Positions 46,011 through 56,132 of a stretch of DNA of 64,000 bases are shown in pieces. The notes under the pieces were generated by a model. That model was not told where the DNA came from and ran no database searches. It worked only from the letters and a program-made list of their open reading frames with translations. How positions within the stretch are numbered: the stretch's first letter is position 1; every line of letters starts with the position of its first letter. A program made the translations under genes and the position numbers. The DNA comes from an uncultured Alphaproteobacteria bacterium (GTDB lineage: Bacteria > Pseudomonadota > Alphaproteobacteria > Rhodospirillales > Rhodospirillaceae): positions 1 to 64,000 of the forward strand of contig CACGTM010000002.1 of assembly GCA_902575965.1 (NCBI GenBank), given 5' to 3'.

Positions 46011-46819
46011 AAAAAGGTTGAACGACCAGATTGAACTATCTTTTTTATCACTATATTCTTCTGATGATTGCATAAACATGGCTCTCCTTCTCGACCATAT
46101 ACTTGCCATTTCATTGCAAAGTAACCCAATTTACCGTCAGGGTGAACAAAATCCCTTATAGTTGAGCCACCCGCCTCTATTGCCTCAGTTAAAACTAACT
46201 TTATAGAATTTACAAGCTTTGATAATAACTTGTATGAAATTGCACTTGATTCTCTCTTGGGAGATATCCCAGCTCTAAAAAGAGCCTCACATGCATATAT
46301 ATTTCCTATCCCTGAAACAACTTTTTGATCTAATAAAGCTAATTTTATTGCAATTTTTTTGTTTTTTAATTTTGACCGGAGCAAATCTGGAGTAAATTTA
46401 TCAGACAGTGGCTCCAGCCCTATATTCCTAAAAAACTCTCTATATTCCAATTCATCTGATTTTAATATCGTAACCAAACCGAAACGTCTTGGATCATTTA
46501 ATATAATTTTTTGATATCTAGAAAAACTAATAATAAAGTGATCATGTAACTTTGGCTCATAATGTCTATCAGCAATAATAATTCTTCCTGACATTCCTAA
46601 GTGAATAACTAAAACATAACCATTTGAAAGGTTTATACATATATACTTGCCTCTCCTAGTGACACTTCTTACTCTAGTTCCATGCATATTTTTTGACAAA
46701 TCTGCAGGAAAAGGTATACGTAGTCCACTTCTTCGAGTTGTAACATTTGTAATCTTTTTTCTGATTAAAACTTTTGCAAGGCCTCTACATGTAATTTCGA
46801 CCTCAGGCAGTTCAGGCAT
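45989..46819 (-). CDS. mutM: Formamidopyrimidine-DNA glycosylase
   Basis: A 276 aa Fpg/MutM. The N-terminal PELPEVE with catalytic Pro, the conserved Lys region, GSTIRDFVHPDGKLGYF (H2TH linked) and the C-terminal zinc finger CLCNHQ...FFCPICQR are complete. It excises 8-oxoguanine and ring-opened purines. It is divergent from ubiE and overlaps a small exported-protein gene downstream. With the MutT-type enzyme at 4.9 kb it makes two arms of oxidised-guanine defence. Confidence 0.97.
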   Translation of the reverse strand: MPELPEVEITCRGLAKVLIRKKITNVTTRRSGLRIPFPADLSKNMHGTRVRSVTRRGKYICINLSNGYVLVIHLGMSGRIIIADRHYEPKLHDHFIISFSRYQKIILNDPRRFGLVTILKSDELEYREFFRNIGLEPLSDKFTPDLLRSKLKNKKIAIKLALLDQKVVSGIGNIYACEALFRAGISPKRESSAISYKLLSKLVNSIKLVLTEAIEAGGSTIRDFVHPDGKLGYFAMKWQVYGREGEPCLCNHQKNIVIKKIVQSGRSTFFCPICQR

Positions 46820-46924
46820 ACGCGCTCTTCTTTATTCTGTATAAGAGATACATTTTGAAATTAAGAATGATTAGATGCAAGACTTAAGTTATTATAAGTT
46901 AATTATAATGTTTTAGGAAATACT

Positions 46925-47671
46925 ATGCAGAATTTTGGTTTCCAAGAAGTTAGTGACTCTGAAAAGGAAGGGTTAGTTCGTAATGTATTTAATTCAGTAA
47001 ATAACAATTATGATGTTATGAATGATTTAATGAGTTTTGGAATACATAGAATATGGAAAGACATGATGGTTGAATGGTTGGCTCCTCGACCGACATGGAA
47101 AATTATTGACGTTGCTGGTGGGACTGGCGATATAGCCCTTAAAATAAAGCGTAATTTAGGGAATCATATTAATTCAAATGGAATAATCACTGTCTGCGAT
47201 ATAAATGAATCCATGGTTAACAGCGGAAGAAGTAAAGCTATAAATAAGGGAGTTCTTAATGAAATAAAATGGACTGTAGGAAATGCTGAGAATCTTCCAT
47301 TTACAGACATGGAGTTCGATGCTTACACAATTGCATTTGGGTTGAGAAACGTTACAAATATCTCCTTAGCGCTTCAAGAAGCAAAAAGAGTACTAAAACC
47401 AGGTGGTAGGTTCTTATGCCTAGAGTTTAGCAAACTATTATCGCCAACCCTTGATAAATTTTATCAGTTTTATTCATTTTCAATGCTTCCGAGACTCGGA
47501 AAGATTATTACAGGGGATAGAGAGGCCTATAAATACCTTGCAGAGAGCATTAAACTATTTCCTGACCAAAATGAAGTTTGTAACCTTATGGAGCAAAATG
47601 GCTTTAAAAATATAAAATATAGAAACTTATCAAATGGGATAGTAGCCATTCACTCTGGCTGGAAATATTAA
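46925..47671 (+). CDS. ubiE: UbiE, ubiquinone biosynthesis C-methyltransferase
   Basis: A 248 aa class I SAM-dependent methyltransferase. Motifs: YDVMNDLMSFGIHRIWKD, the SAM-binding VAGGTGDIALKI, ITVCDINESM, AENLPFTDMEFDAYTIAFGLRNV and LKPGGRFLCLEFSK. It methylates the benzoquinol ring in ubiquinone (and menaquinone) synthesis. It starts the plus-strand run ubiE-ubiB-coaBC-dut; ubiB is 23 bp downstream. Confidence 0.97.
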   Translation: MQNFGFQEVSDSEKEGLVRNVFNSVNNNYDVMNDLMSFGIHRIWKDMMVEWLAPRPTWKIIDVAGGTGDIALKIKRNLGNHINSNGIITVCDINESMVNSGRSKAINKGVLNEIKWTVGNAENLPFTDMEFDAYTIAFGLRNVTNISLALQEAKRVLKPGGRFLCLEFSKLLSPTLDKFYQFYSFSMLPRLGKIITGDREAYKYLAESIKLFPDQNEVCNLMEQNGFKNIKYRNLSNGIVAIHSGWKY

Positions 47672-47694
47672 GCAAGAAACTATTAGGCACACCT

Positions 47695-49122
47695 ATGGTT
47701 AAAACTATTAAAAATATATTTAGGATTTTAAGAATATTTATTATTCTTGCCAGATTCGACTCATTGACGACCTTTAAGGATAGTTTTTTTGTAAAATTTT
47801 TATCGAAAATTATTCTAATTACTTCATTACAAAATCATAAAATAGCTAATAAAAGACCTGGGGAAAGATTAGCCCTGGCATTAATATCAATGGGCCCATC
47901 TTTTATCAAATTAGGCCAAGCCCTCTCAACTAGGCCGGATATTATAGGAAATAATATCTCAAAAGATCTTATAAAACTGCAAGACAAACTTCCTCCCTTT
48001 TGCTTTAAAGACGTTACGAAAATATTAGAAGAAGATCTAGAAGGCGGTATTAAGAAAAATTTTAAAGAAATTGATCCTGAACCAGTCGCAGCAGCATCAA
48101 TTGCACAAGTTCATTTTGCAATAACAACAGAAAATACCCCTGTAGCAGTTAAGATCTTAAGACCTGAAATTCGGGATGATTTCAAAAAAGATATTGAATT
48201 ATTTCATTGGCTTGCAAGGGTAATAGAAAAAAACTATCCCGAATTGAGAAGATTAAAACCAATTGAGGCAATAGAATCATTTGAGAAGACATCACAATTG
48301 GAAATGGATTTAAGCTTAGAAGCAGCCGCTGCAGATGAGTTAAGGGAGAACCACCTTAATGAAAAAAAATTCAAAATACCACAAGTTGATTGGCAAAGAA
48401 CTTCTTCACGCGTTCTAACACTAGAGAAAGTTGGAGGTGTAAATATAAATGACATTGAATCTTTAAAAGAGAACAATTTAAACCCCAAGGATATTGTAAA
48501 AAATGCTGCAGAAGTTTTCTTCAAAATGGTCTTTGAGCATGGTTTTTTTCACGCTGATATGCATCCAGGTAATTTATTCATAGATAAAAAGGGTACCCTT
48601 ATTGTTGTAGATTTTGGGATAATGGGAAGACTTGATAAAAAAACCAGAAGATTTCTTGGTGAAATATTGCTCGGGTTTATTTCACGTAATTACAGAAGAG
48701 TGGCTGAGGTCCATATTGAAGCAGGCTACGTCCCTGATAAGCAAGATGTAGACTCTTTTGCTCAGGCCTGTAGATCAATAACAGAGCCAATTTTAGGGAA
48801 AACTCTTGAAAAAATTTCGATTGCGAATTTGCTGGAACAACTCTTCAGGGTTAGTGCTACTTTTGAGATGGAGATGCAACCTCAACTTCTACTCCTTCAA
48901 AAGAGTATGCTATTAGTCGAAGGAGCGGGAAGAATGCTTGCACCAAATGTAAATATGTGGGAACTAGCTCGGCCTTTGATTGAAGAGTGGATACTAAACG
49001 AATTAAGGCCTGACAAAAGAATCCAGAAAAAACTTATTGAAGTTAGAAATACTCTAGAAAGGCTTCCTGAACTAATGGATAACGTAGAAATTCTGGCAAA
49101 GAATATTAACAAAAAGACTTAA
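47695..49122 (+). CDS. ubiB: UbiB, ubiquinone biosynthesis atypical kinase
   Basis: A 475 aa ADCK/UbiB protein. The KxGQ motif reads FIKLGQALSTRPDI, the A-rich nucleotide loop is AAASIAQVHFA, the metal/catalytic region is HADMHPGNLFI and VVDFGIMGR. It helps ubiquinone synthesis as an ATPase rather than a classical kinase. It is shorter than the 546 aa E. coli UbiB and ends in a polar tail (VEILAKNINKKT) with no C-terminal membrane pair; no further hydrophobic frame follows in the 134 bp gap. Confidence 0.95.
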   Translation: MVKTIKNIFRILRIFIILARFDSLTTFKDSFFVKFLSKIILITSLQNHKIANKRPGERLALALISMGPSFIKLGQALSTRPDIIGNNISKDLIKLQDKLPPFCFKDVTKILEEDLEGGIKKNFKEIDPEPVAAASIAQVHFAITTENTPVAVKILRPEIRDDFKKDIELFHWLARVIEKNYPELRRLKPIEAIESFEKTSQLEMDLSLEAAAADELRENHLNEKKFKIPQVDWQRTSSRVLTLEKVGGVNINDIESLKENNLNPKDIVKNAAEVFFKMVFEHGFFHADMHPGNLFIDKKGTLIVVDFGIMGRLDKKTRRFLGEILLGFISRNYRRVAEVHIEAGYVPDKQDVDSFAQACRSITEPILGKTLEKISIANLLEQLFRVSATFEMEMQPQLLLLQKSMLLVEGAGRMLAPNVNMWELARPLIEEWILNELRPDKRIQKKLIEVRNTLERLPELMDNVEILAKNINKKT

Positions 49123-49256
49123 ATAAATAATTCCTTGAAATAACACTTCCTAATGGATTAAATCACTATAATCCAGCATTGTGTTTCTCAGCCCTAGTAA
49201 ATTACCTTTTTTTTTTGTAAAATTATAACTTAAGCTTTAATTTAAATAATGGAAAA

Positions 49257-50471
49257 ATGCTAGCTAATAAAAATGTTCTACTCATTGTCAGCGGTGGCAT
49301 TGCTGCAGAAAAAATACCAGAACTAATCTCTAAACTTACAAGTCGTGGCTGTAAGATTAGATGCATATTGACTAATTCTGGAAGTAAATTCATTTCCACT
49401 GATGAACTTACAAAACTAACTAGGCAACCTACTTACCAAGAAATGTTTTTTAAAAACAAAAATGATAAAATGGAACATATATACTTAAGCAGAGAAGCGG
49501 ATTTAATCCTAGTTGCTCCTGCAACAGCAAACATAATTGCCAAGATCGCAAATGGAATAGCTGATGATCTTGCAAGTACAACTCTTTTAGCTAATGATAA
49601 ACCTATTTTCATAGCCCCCTCCATGAATGTTATGATGTGGAGAAACCATGCAACGCAGGTCAATATAAAGAAAATCTTAGAGCAAAGGGTTATTCCTATA
49701 GGTCCTGAAAGTGGACTATTAGCCTGTGGTGAGATAGGTGAGGGACGAATGAGTGAACCAGAAACAATTGTCAAATATATTGAAAACTATTTCCAAAAAT
49801 CTTCTGATTTAAAGTCTTTATCTGGTCATAAGATAATTGTTACTAGCGGGCCAACTCAAGAACCAATAGACCCCGTAAGGTTTATTAGCAATAGGTCATC
49901 TGGAAAGCAAGGGTACTTAATTGCTCATACTTTGTCTAAATTTGGGGCTGAAGTAGTATTAATTAGTGGACCAACAAGTGAGACCTATCCTAAAGATATT
50001 AAAATAATAAAAGTTGAAACAGCAGAAGAAATGCTTGAAGCAAGTATTTCCGAGTTGCCATCAAGTGTTTTTATCTCTGTCGCTGCTGTTTCTGACTGGC
50101 GAGTAGAGTCAGTCCCACTCAATAAAATTAAGAAAAATAAAATGAACGAGATAAATCTAACTTTAACAAGAAATCCAGATATTCTCTCTTGTGTTTCTAA
50201 AGCCGGATCACTAAGACCCAATTTGGTTATAGGGTTTTCTGCAGAAACAGAGAATGTAATAAAAAACTCTAAAATAAAGCTTGAAGAAAAAGGATGTGAC
50301 TGGATAGTAGCTAATGACGTTTCCGACGGCTTTGGTCATAACACCAACCAGGTTCATATTATCACTAAAAATAACATTGATGCCTGGCCAAAATTAGAGA
50401 AGTCCGAAGTAGCTCTAAAACTATCTCAACTTATAGATAATTTTTTGGAGAAACAGAATAATGCAACCTAG
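49257..50471 (+). CDS. coaBC: CoaBC, phosphopantothenoylcysteine synthase/decarboxylase
   Basis: A 404 aa bifunctional coenzyme A biosynthesis enzyme. The N-terminal flavin-dependent decarboxylase has LLIVSGGIAAEKIPEL, ATANIIAKIANGIADDL and the APSMNVMMW motif; the C-terminal synthase has TSGPTQEPIDPVRFISNRSSGKQG (two parts) and later ILSC-VIGFSAETE. The start is ATG 49257. Its end overlaps the dut start by 11 bp, a link kept in many proteobacteria. Confidence 0.95.
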   Translation: MLANKNVLLIVSGGIAAEKIPELISKLTSRGCKIRCILTNSGSKFISTDELTKLTRQPTYQEMFFKNKNDKMEHIYLSREADLILVAPATANIIAKIANGIADDLASTTLLANDKPIFIAPSMNVMMWRNHATQVNIKKILEQRVIPIGPESGLLACGEIGEGRMSEPETIVKYIENYFQKSSDLKSLSGHKIIVTSGPTQEPIDPVRFISNRSSGKQGYLIAHTLSKFGAEVVLISGPTSETYPKDIKIIKVETAEEMLEASISELPSSVFISVAAVSDWRVESVPLNKIKKNKMNEINLTLTRNPDILSCVSKAGSLRPNLVIGFSAETENVIKNSKIKLEEKGCDWIVANDVSDGFGHNTNQVHIITKNNIDAWPKLEKSEVALKLSQLIDNFLEKQNNAT

Positions 50472-50928
50472 TGTTGATGAAATATTAGTTAAAATTAAAG
50501 TCCTTAAGAATGGCGATGGCTTGCCCATTCCTGAGTACCAAACTAAAGATTCAGCTGGAATGGATTTACATTCAGCTATTATTGAAAACCTTGAAATAAA
50601 ACCTAGTGCCAAAGAAATAGTACCTACAGGAATAGCTTTAGCTATACCTCCAGGTTATGAAGCACAAATAAGGCCAAGATCAGGACTTGCTGCAAAGCAT
50701 AGTATTACCGTTCTAAATACACCTGGGACTATTGACTCTGATTATAGAGGGGAAATAAAAGTCATAATAATAAATCATGGAAGAGAAAAATATATAGTAA
50801 AACGAGGTGATAGAATTGCGCAAATTGTCTTTGCTCCAATAGCTAGAGCCAGGATTAAATCTGTTTCAGAATTATCCGAAACTACAAGAGGTGAGTGTGG
50901 GCTTGGCTCTACTGGAATAGAGAAATAA
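50461..50928 (+). CDS. dut: Deoxyuridine 5'-triphosphate nucleotidohydrolase
   Basis: A 155 aa trimeric dUTPase with the five motifs: AGMDLHSA, PRSGLA, NTPGTIDSDYRGE, GDRIAQIVF and the C-terminal ECGLGSTG (usually GGFGSTG). It hydrolyses dUTP to dUMP, keeping uracil out of DNA and feeding thymidylate synthesis. It overlaps coaBC upstream and shares one base with the moeB/thiF start (TAATG). Confidence 0.96.
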   Translation: MQPSVDEILVKIKVLKNGDGLPIPEYQTKDSAGMDLHSAIIENLEIKPSAKEIVPTGIALAIPPGYEAQIRPRSGLAAKHSITVLNTPGTIDSDYRGEIKVIIINHGREKYIVKRGDRIAQIVFAPIARARIKSVSELSETTRGECGLGSTGIEK

Positions 50929-51722
50929 TGACATTACAAATAAGTAAAGAACTAAATGAAGAAAAATTAGAGAGATATTCTCGACATATTAAACTTAAAG
51001 AAATTGGTGTTTCTGGTCAAAAAAAACTTGAAGCAGCAAAAGTATTAGTTGTAGGGGCTGGAGGATTGGGCTCCCCCGTGCTTCAATACTTAAGTGCAGC
51101 AGGTATAGGTAAGATAGGCATTATTGATAATGATAAAGTTGAGCTTTCTAATCTCCAAAGACAAATATTATATCAAACCAATGATGTAGGTAAGAGAAAG
51201 GTCGAGGTAGCATATAATTTTTCTAAATCCATTAACCCTAATGTGAAAATATTTTCTTACCCATATCGTTTAGAAAAAAACAATATAAGAGAGCTAATTA
51301 AAGAATACGACTTTATCGCTGATGGAAGTGATAATTTTGAAACAAGGTTCATAATTAATGACATATGTTTTTTTGAAAAAAAAACACTTGTTTCAGCAGC
51401 TGTTACTCAGTTTGACGGTCACATCTCCACATTTAAATCACAAGTAGGTGGACCTTGTTACAGGTGTCTTCATCCTTCACAAAAAGATGAGGACATTTGG
51501 AATTGTGAAAATATGGGAATACTGGGCTCACTTGCAGGAACTTTAGGGTCTCTTCAAGCAAGTGAAATAATTAAGGAAATTCTTGGCATTGGAAGAAGCT
51601 TAAGCGGTTGGCTACTAATTTATGATGGCTTAGATGCAACCTTTAGGGAAGTTAGGTTATTGCCTGACCCAGAATGCCCCTTGTGCTCTAATCATGCTTC
51701 AATTAAAAACTATTTTATATAA
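50928..51722 (+). CDS. MoeB/ThiF-type adenylyltransferase (E1-like)
   Basis: A 264 aa E1-like enzyme. ATP-binding GAGGLGSPVLQYLSAAGIG, IDNDKVELSNLQRQ, the substrate loop DGSDNFETRFIIND, and zinc-binding CYRC and CPLC pairs are present. It adenylates the C-terminus of a sulfur-carrier protein (MoaD for molybdopterin or ThiS for thiamine); the two roles cannot be told apart from sequence. Its ATG lies at 50928; a longer reading from 50895 would run into dut and is rejected. It has no rhodanese domain. Confidence 0.92.
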   Translation: MTLQISKELNEEKLERYSRHIKLKEIGVSGQKKLEAAKVLVVGAGGLGSPVLQYLSAAGIGKIGIIDNDKVELSNLQRQILYQTNDVGKRKVEVAYNFSKSINPNVKIFSYPYRLEKNNIRELIKEYDFIADGSDNFETRFIINDICFFEKKTLVSAAVTQFDGHISTFKSQVGGPCYRCLHPSQKDEDIWNCENMGILGSLAGTLGSLQASEIIKEILGIGRSLSGWLLIYDGLDATFREVRLLPDPECPLCSNHASIKNYFI

Positions 51723-51743
51723 AACAAGATTTTAATAATTTTA

Positions 51744-52863
51744 ATGAACATATCAACTTCTACCCAATCTCAAGAAACTAAAGTTTGCAAACCAAGTCTG
51801 ATTGGTTTCAGCAGAAAAGACCTTTCAGATATTGCGGTGGATATGGGACAAGAACCCTTTAAAGGCCTCCAGCTCTTCAAGTGGATTTATGATAAGGGCT
51901 CAAGAGACTTTGATTCTATGACAGATTTACCTCAGGGTTTTCGAAATAAGCTCATTACAGCATATTCTTTGAAAAGACCAACAATCAAGAATGAATATAT
52001 TTCCGAGGATGGTACATGCAAATGGCTGACCTCATTTGAAGACGGACAACAAGCTGAGACAGTAATGATACCAGAAGGTGATAGAATAACTTTATGTATT
52101 TCCTCACAAGTTGGATGCACCTTAACATGTAAATTTTGTTATACGGGAACACAGAGATTAGTAAGAAACTTATCAGCTGGAGAAATAGTTGGACAAGTAT
52201 TAGTTGCAAAAGAGCAAATCAATAACTGTGTATATAAGAATCTTAAAGAAAAAAAAATGATTTCAAATATTGTTTTTATGGGTATGGGCGAGCCTCTCTA
52301 TAATTTTGATAATATAAAAAAATCAGTAGAAATTATTAAAGACAAAAATGGAATTGCTTTTAGTCATAAGAAAATTACCTTATCAACCTCAGGTATTATA
52401 CCGCAAATAAAAAAATGCGGAGAAGAAATTGGCCTAAACCTAGCAATATCTCTTCATTCGCCTGAAGACGCTATAAGAACACAAATTATGCCTATAAATA
52501 AAAAATATCCTATTAAAGAATTAATTAAAGCATGTAAGATATATACTCAGGTTTCAAATACAAAATTAGTCACTTTTGAGTACGTAATGCTTAAGAACCT
52601 AAATGATAGCGATGAAGATGCAAAAAAAACTTGTAAAATTAGTTAAAGGTGTAGAATGTAAGTTTAATCTTATACCTTTTAATGGTTGGCCCAATTCAAC
52701 ATTCCAGTGTTCATCAAATAAAAGAATCCTGAGATTTCAAAAAATTCTACAGGATTCTGGTTTAAATTGCTTTATAAGAACGCCTAGAGGTCTAGATATA
52801 TTGGCCGCGTGCGGTCAGCTAAAAACACCTAGCGTAATATCAAAACATAGGAAAAATTCATGA
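51744..52863 (+). pseudogene. rlmN: RlmN, 23S rRNA/tRNA adenine-C2 methyltransferase, frame broken
   Basis: A radical SAM methyltransferase with CTLTCKFCYTG (CxxxCxxC cluster site), and the C-terminal LAACGQL with the catalytic Cys. The reading frame breaks at the A8 run 52622-52629: with seven A the protein continues EDAKKLVKLVKG through RTPRGLDILAACGQL to the stop at 52863, giving 372 aa, normal for RlmN. With eight A it stops at 52646. The total of 1120 bp is one more than a multiple of three, agreeing with one extra base. A sequencing error or slippage at the run is as likely as true loss. The end overlaps argG by 4 bp. Confidence 0.9.
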
Positions 52864-54065
52864 GTAAAGAAAAAATTGTCCTTGCCTATTCTGGAGGTTT
52901 AGACACATCCATTATACTTAAATGGTTACAAAAAGAAAAAAATTATGACGTAATAACTTTTACAGCTGACATTGGGCAAGCCGACGAAATTAGTCCGGCA
53001 AAAGAAAAAGCTATTTCTATGGGCGCTAAAGAAATATTTATTGAAGATTTAAGAGAAGAATTCACACAAAACTATATATTCCCTATGTTCAGAGCAAATG
53101 CTCTATACGAAGGTGTTTATATGCTTGGAACTGCAATAGCCAGGCCCTTAATAGGAAAAAGATTAGTAGAAATTGCTCATGAAACAAATGCAACTACTAT
53201 AGCCCATGGAGCAACTGGAAAAGGAAACGATCAAGTAAGATTTGAGCTTGCAGCCTATGCCCTTGACCCTAATATAAAAGTTGTAGCTCCTTGGCGAGAA
53301 TGGGAACTTAATTCTAGAACAAAACTTATTAAATACGCTGAGGAGAACCAGGTTCCGTTTCCAAAAGATAAAAAGGGGGAGCAGCCGTATTCAATGGATG
53401 CCAATTTGTTACATATTTCTTATGAAGGAAAGGCCCTTGAGGACCCTTGGATAGAGCCTGATGAAGATATGTTCAGATGGACAAAGTCTCCGCAGAAAGC
53501 TCCAGATAGCCCCGAATATATTACTATTGAATTTAACAGAGGTGACCCCATCGCAATTAATAACGAAAAACTCTCACCAGGAAAAATTCTTGAAAAGCTG
53601 AATCAACTAGGTGTCAAACATGGAATAGGTAGAATAGACATTGTTGAAAATAGATATGTTGGAATGAAATCAAGGGGAGTATACGAGACTCCAGGTGGGA
53701 CTATTTTACTTCAAGCAAGAAGAGCAATAGAAAGTATTACAATTGATAGAGAAGTGGCTCATCTTAAAGATGAATTGATGCCAAAATATGCAGAATTAGT
53801 TTACAATGGATATTGGTTTGCACCTGAAAGAGAGATCCTTCAAACTGCAATTGACTCAACACAGGCCAATGTAAATGGAGTGACAAGATTAAAGTTATAT
53901 AAAGGAAATACAATCGTAACTGGGAGAAAATCTCCTACTAGTTTGTATAGTAATGAACATGTTACCTTTGAGGAAGATTTTGTTTATAACCAATTTGATG
54001 CTGAAGGGTTTATAAAATTAAATGCTTTACGTTTAAAAATTGGAAAAAATTTTATAAAAAAATAG
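52860..54065 (+). CDS. argG: Argininosuccinate synthase
   Basis: A 401 aa ATP-dependent ligase of the arginine pathway, joining citrulline and aspartate. The PP-loop is [15 protein letters not shown]; further motifs are [25 protein letters not shown] and [12 protein letters not shown]. It starts at an ATG overlapping the end of rlmN. The neighbouring enoyl-CoA hydratase on its right begins 9 bp later. Confidence 0.98.
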   Translation: MSKEKIVLAYSGGLDTSIILKWLQKEKNYDVITFTADIGQADEISPAKEKAISMGAKEIFIEDLREEFTQNYIFPMFRANALYEGVYMLGTAIARPLIGKRLVEIAHETNATTIAHGATGKGNDQVRFELAAYALDPNIKVVAPWREWELNSRTKLIKYAEENQVPFPKDKKGEQPYSMDANLLHISYEGKALEDPWIEPDEDMFRWTKSPQKAPDSPEYITIEFNRGDPIAINNEKLSPGKILEKLNQLGVKHGIGRIDIVENRYVGMKSRGVYETPGGTILLQARRAIESITIDREVAHLKDELMPKYAELVYNGYWFAPEREILQTAIDSTQANVNGVTRLKLYKGNTIVTGRKSPTSLYSNEHVTFEEDFVYNQFDAEGFIKLNALRLKIGKNFIKK

Positions 54066-54074
54066 GGAATGCAT

Positions 54075-54833
54075 ATGTCTCATGATGTTATCAAGGAATC
54101 GAATGATCGTGTAGTTACAATTACTATATCCAGGCCAAAAAAAAAGAATGCATTAACTCTAAATATGTATACTAAATTAACAGAATTCATTAATGATGCG
54201 TGTTCATCTTCTGAAGTAAGAGTCATCCATTTAAGAGGTTCAGGTGACAGCTTTACTGCTGGGAATGATTTAAATGACTTTATGCAAAACCCTCCAAATG
54301 ATGAAAACAGTCCTGTATTTCAATTTATGAAGTCTCTTTTATCAGCCGAAAAACCTATAGTTGCGGAGGTGAATGGATTGGCAATTGGAATTGGGACAAC
54401 TCTTCTTTTGCATTGCGATCTTGTTTATTCATCAGTAAATGCGCGATTTCAACTCCCTTTTATAAATTTAGGACTTGTTCCAGAATTTGCTTCCAGCCTT
54501 ATGCTTCCTCTTCTATCAGGATACCAAAGAGCAGCTGAGATATTAATGATCGGAGATCAATTTGATGCTAAAACTGCAAAGGAGATAGGATTAATAAATA
54601 ATTATTTTCCTCCAGATAAGCTATCTAACGAAGTTAATGAAGTAATTGAAAGTTTAGCATCAAAGCCTCCGATAGCGCTTAGAGAAACAAAAAGGCTTAT
54701 GAAATCAAATAATGCCCTTATAAGTAAAGTAATTGAAAGTGAAGGAAAAGTTTTTAGAAACCAATTACTCGGCCCCGAGGTTAAAGAAGCAATTACAGCA
54801 TTCTTTGAGAAAAGAAAACCAAAATTTAATTAG
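54075..54833 (+). CDS. Enoyl-CoA hydratase/isomerase family protein
   Basis: A 252 aa crotonase-superfamily protein. The first oxyanion loop reads SFTAGNDLNDF and the second GLAIGIGTTLLLHCD; the residues that act as catalytic Glu in hydratases are replaced (LPFINLGLVPEFASSLML has one Glu at a shifted place), so an isomerase or another activity is possible. ATG 54075 has GGGA six bases ahead; ATG 54069 lies against it. It converges on folD (5 bp between stops). Confidence 0.88.
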   Translation: MSHDVIKESNDRVVTITISRPKKKNALTLNMYTKLTEFINDACSSSEVRVIHLRGSGDSFTAGNDLNDFMQNPPNDENSPVFQFMKSLLSAEKPIVAEVNGLAIGIGTTLLLHCDLVYSSVNARFQLPFINLGLVPEFASSLMLPLLSGYQRAAEILMIGDQFDAKTAKEIGLINNYFPPDKLSNEVNEVIESLASKPPIALRETKRLMKSNNALISKVIESEGKVFRNQLLGPEVKEAITAFFEKRKPKFN

Positions 54834-54838
54834 AATTT

Positions 54839-55753
54839 TTACATATTTAATTTTGTATGCAACTCGTTCCAAGGGAATGGAGGGATTGTATTTTGAATTT
54901 GAGTTGCAACAAGTGTATTGAACATTAGACACGCTATTGTCATGGGTCCGACGCCTCCTGGAACAGGAGTTATTGCCTTAACTACACTATAAACACTATC
55001 AAAATTTACATCACCAGTGATTTTGTAGCTCCCGTCTTCTAAATTTACTCTATTAATACCTACATCAATTATAATAGAATTTTTATTTACCCATGAAGAA
55101 TCAACCATTTCAGGCCTGCCCGCGGCAACGACTATTAAATCTGCTTTTTTACAGTACTCTTTTATATTTTTAGTTCTGGAATGGGTCATTGTCACTGTAG
55201 AGTTTTCCAAAAGTAAAATTTGCCCCATTGGCTTACCAAACAACAAGGATCTACCTATAACCACAGCATTTATACCCGATAATTCTCTTAATCTGCTCTT
55301 AATTAAAATATAAGAACCTAGAGGAGTACAGGGAACTAGCCTGGGTGTTCCTGAAACAAGTCTACCAGCATTAAAAGGAGTAAGAGCATCAACATCCTTG
55401 TCTGGATTGATTTTTGAAAGTAGAGAGGATGTATCCAGGTGGTCTGGGAGAGGAAGTTGAAGTAGGATTCCATTAATCAGAGAATCATTATTTAATTTTT
55501 CGATAAGGGATTCAAGATCTTTTTGAGAAGTATTTGAGGGCAAATAATAATCAGAAATTCCAATACCCAACTTCTGTGCTGTTTTAGATTTACTTTTGAC
55601 ATATACTTTACTGGCAGGATTATCACCAACGAGAATTACTGCAAGGTTTGGAATAATTTTACCCTGATCTAATAAATTTATAACCTCAGACCTTATCCAA
55701 TCCTTAAGAGTTGAAGAGATTAGTTTACCATCAATTTTTTTGTTATTGGTCAT
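54839..55753 (-). CDS. folD: FolD, methylenetetrahydrofolate dehydrogenase/cyclohydrolase
   Basis: A 304 aa bifunctional folate enzyme interconverting 5,10-methylene- and 10-formyl-THF with NADP. Catalytic Lys in SKVYVKSKSKTAQKLG, the ILLQLPLPDHLD motif, DVDALTPFNAGRL, NADP-binding VIGRSLLFGKPMGQILL and the C-terminal ITPVPGGVGPMTIACLM are present. It overlaps the yggT stop by 4 bp, as one transcription unit. Confidence 0.97.
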   Translation of the reverse strand: MTNNKKIDGKLISSTLKDWIRSEVINLLDQGKIIPNLAVILVGDNPASKVYVKSKSKTAQKLGIGISDYYLPSNTSQKDLESLIEKLNNDSLINGILLQLPLPDHLDTSSLLSKINPDKDVDALTPFNAGRLVSGTPRLVPCTPLGSYILIKSRLRELSGINAVVIGRSLLFGKPMGQILLLENSTVTMTHSRTKNIKEYCKKADLIVVAAGRPEMVDSSWVNKNSIIIDVGINRVNLEDGSYKITGDVNFDSVYSVVKAITPVPGGVGPMTIACLMFNTLVATQIQNTIPPFPWNELHTKLNM

Positions 55754-56052
55754 GTCGTACTAAGCCAGACAATAAACATGTCCAAGTACATCTGAACTAG
55801 ATATAAGGTTAGTAAGAGAATAATCGGAGAAAGGTCAATATTCCCAAACACCGGGATAAACTTTCTTATTCTATAGTATAATGGCTCTGTCATCTGATTA
55901 AGTGAATTATAAATAAGATAGACAAACTGATTATAACTATTAAGAACTCCAAAATTTACTAGCCAGCTTAAAATAACAGAAAAAATAATTATATAAGAAT
56001 ATAAATTTATAATAATTTGAAAAACTTTAATGATTGGTATCAAAAGTGACAT
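55750..56052 (-). CDS. YggT family membrane protein
   Basis: A 100 aa protein with two hydrophobic hairpins typical of YggT (IIKVFQIIINLYSYIIIFSVILSWL at the start, in two stretches; then PLYYRIRKFIPVFGNIDLSPIILLL). The family is linked by context to cell shape, division or osmotic stress, without a firm role. It lies directly before folD with an ATGA overlap and divergent from the MFS gene. Confidence 0.85.
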   Translation of the reverse strand: MSLLIPIIKVFQIIINLYSYIIIFSVILSWLVNFGVLNSYNQFVYLIYNSLNQMTEPLYYRIRKFIPVFGNIDLSPIILLLTLYLVQMYLDMFIVWLSTT

Positions 56053-56132
56053 TATAAAATATCCAAATACATATTGATAAGATATACTTATTTGAGTAAC
56101 ACAATTAAAATAATTTATATACTCAAATTTTC

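Noticed and set aside
50895-50927. N-terminal extension MWAWLYWNREI of the MoeB/ThiF protein
   Set aside because: It is the dut end read in another frame; ATG 50928 fits the family.
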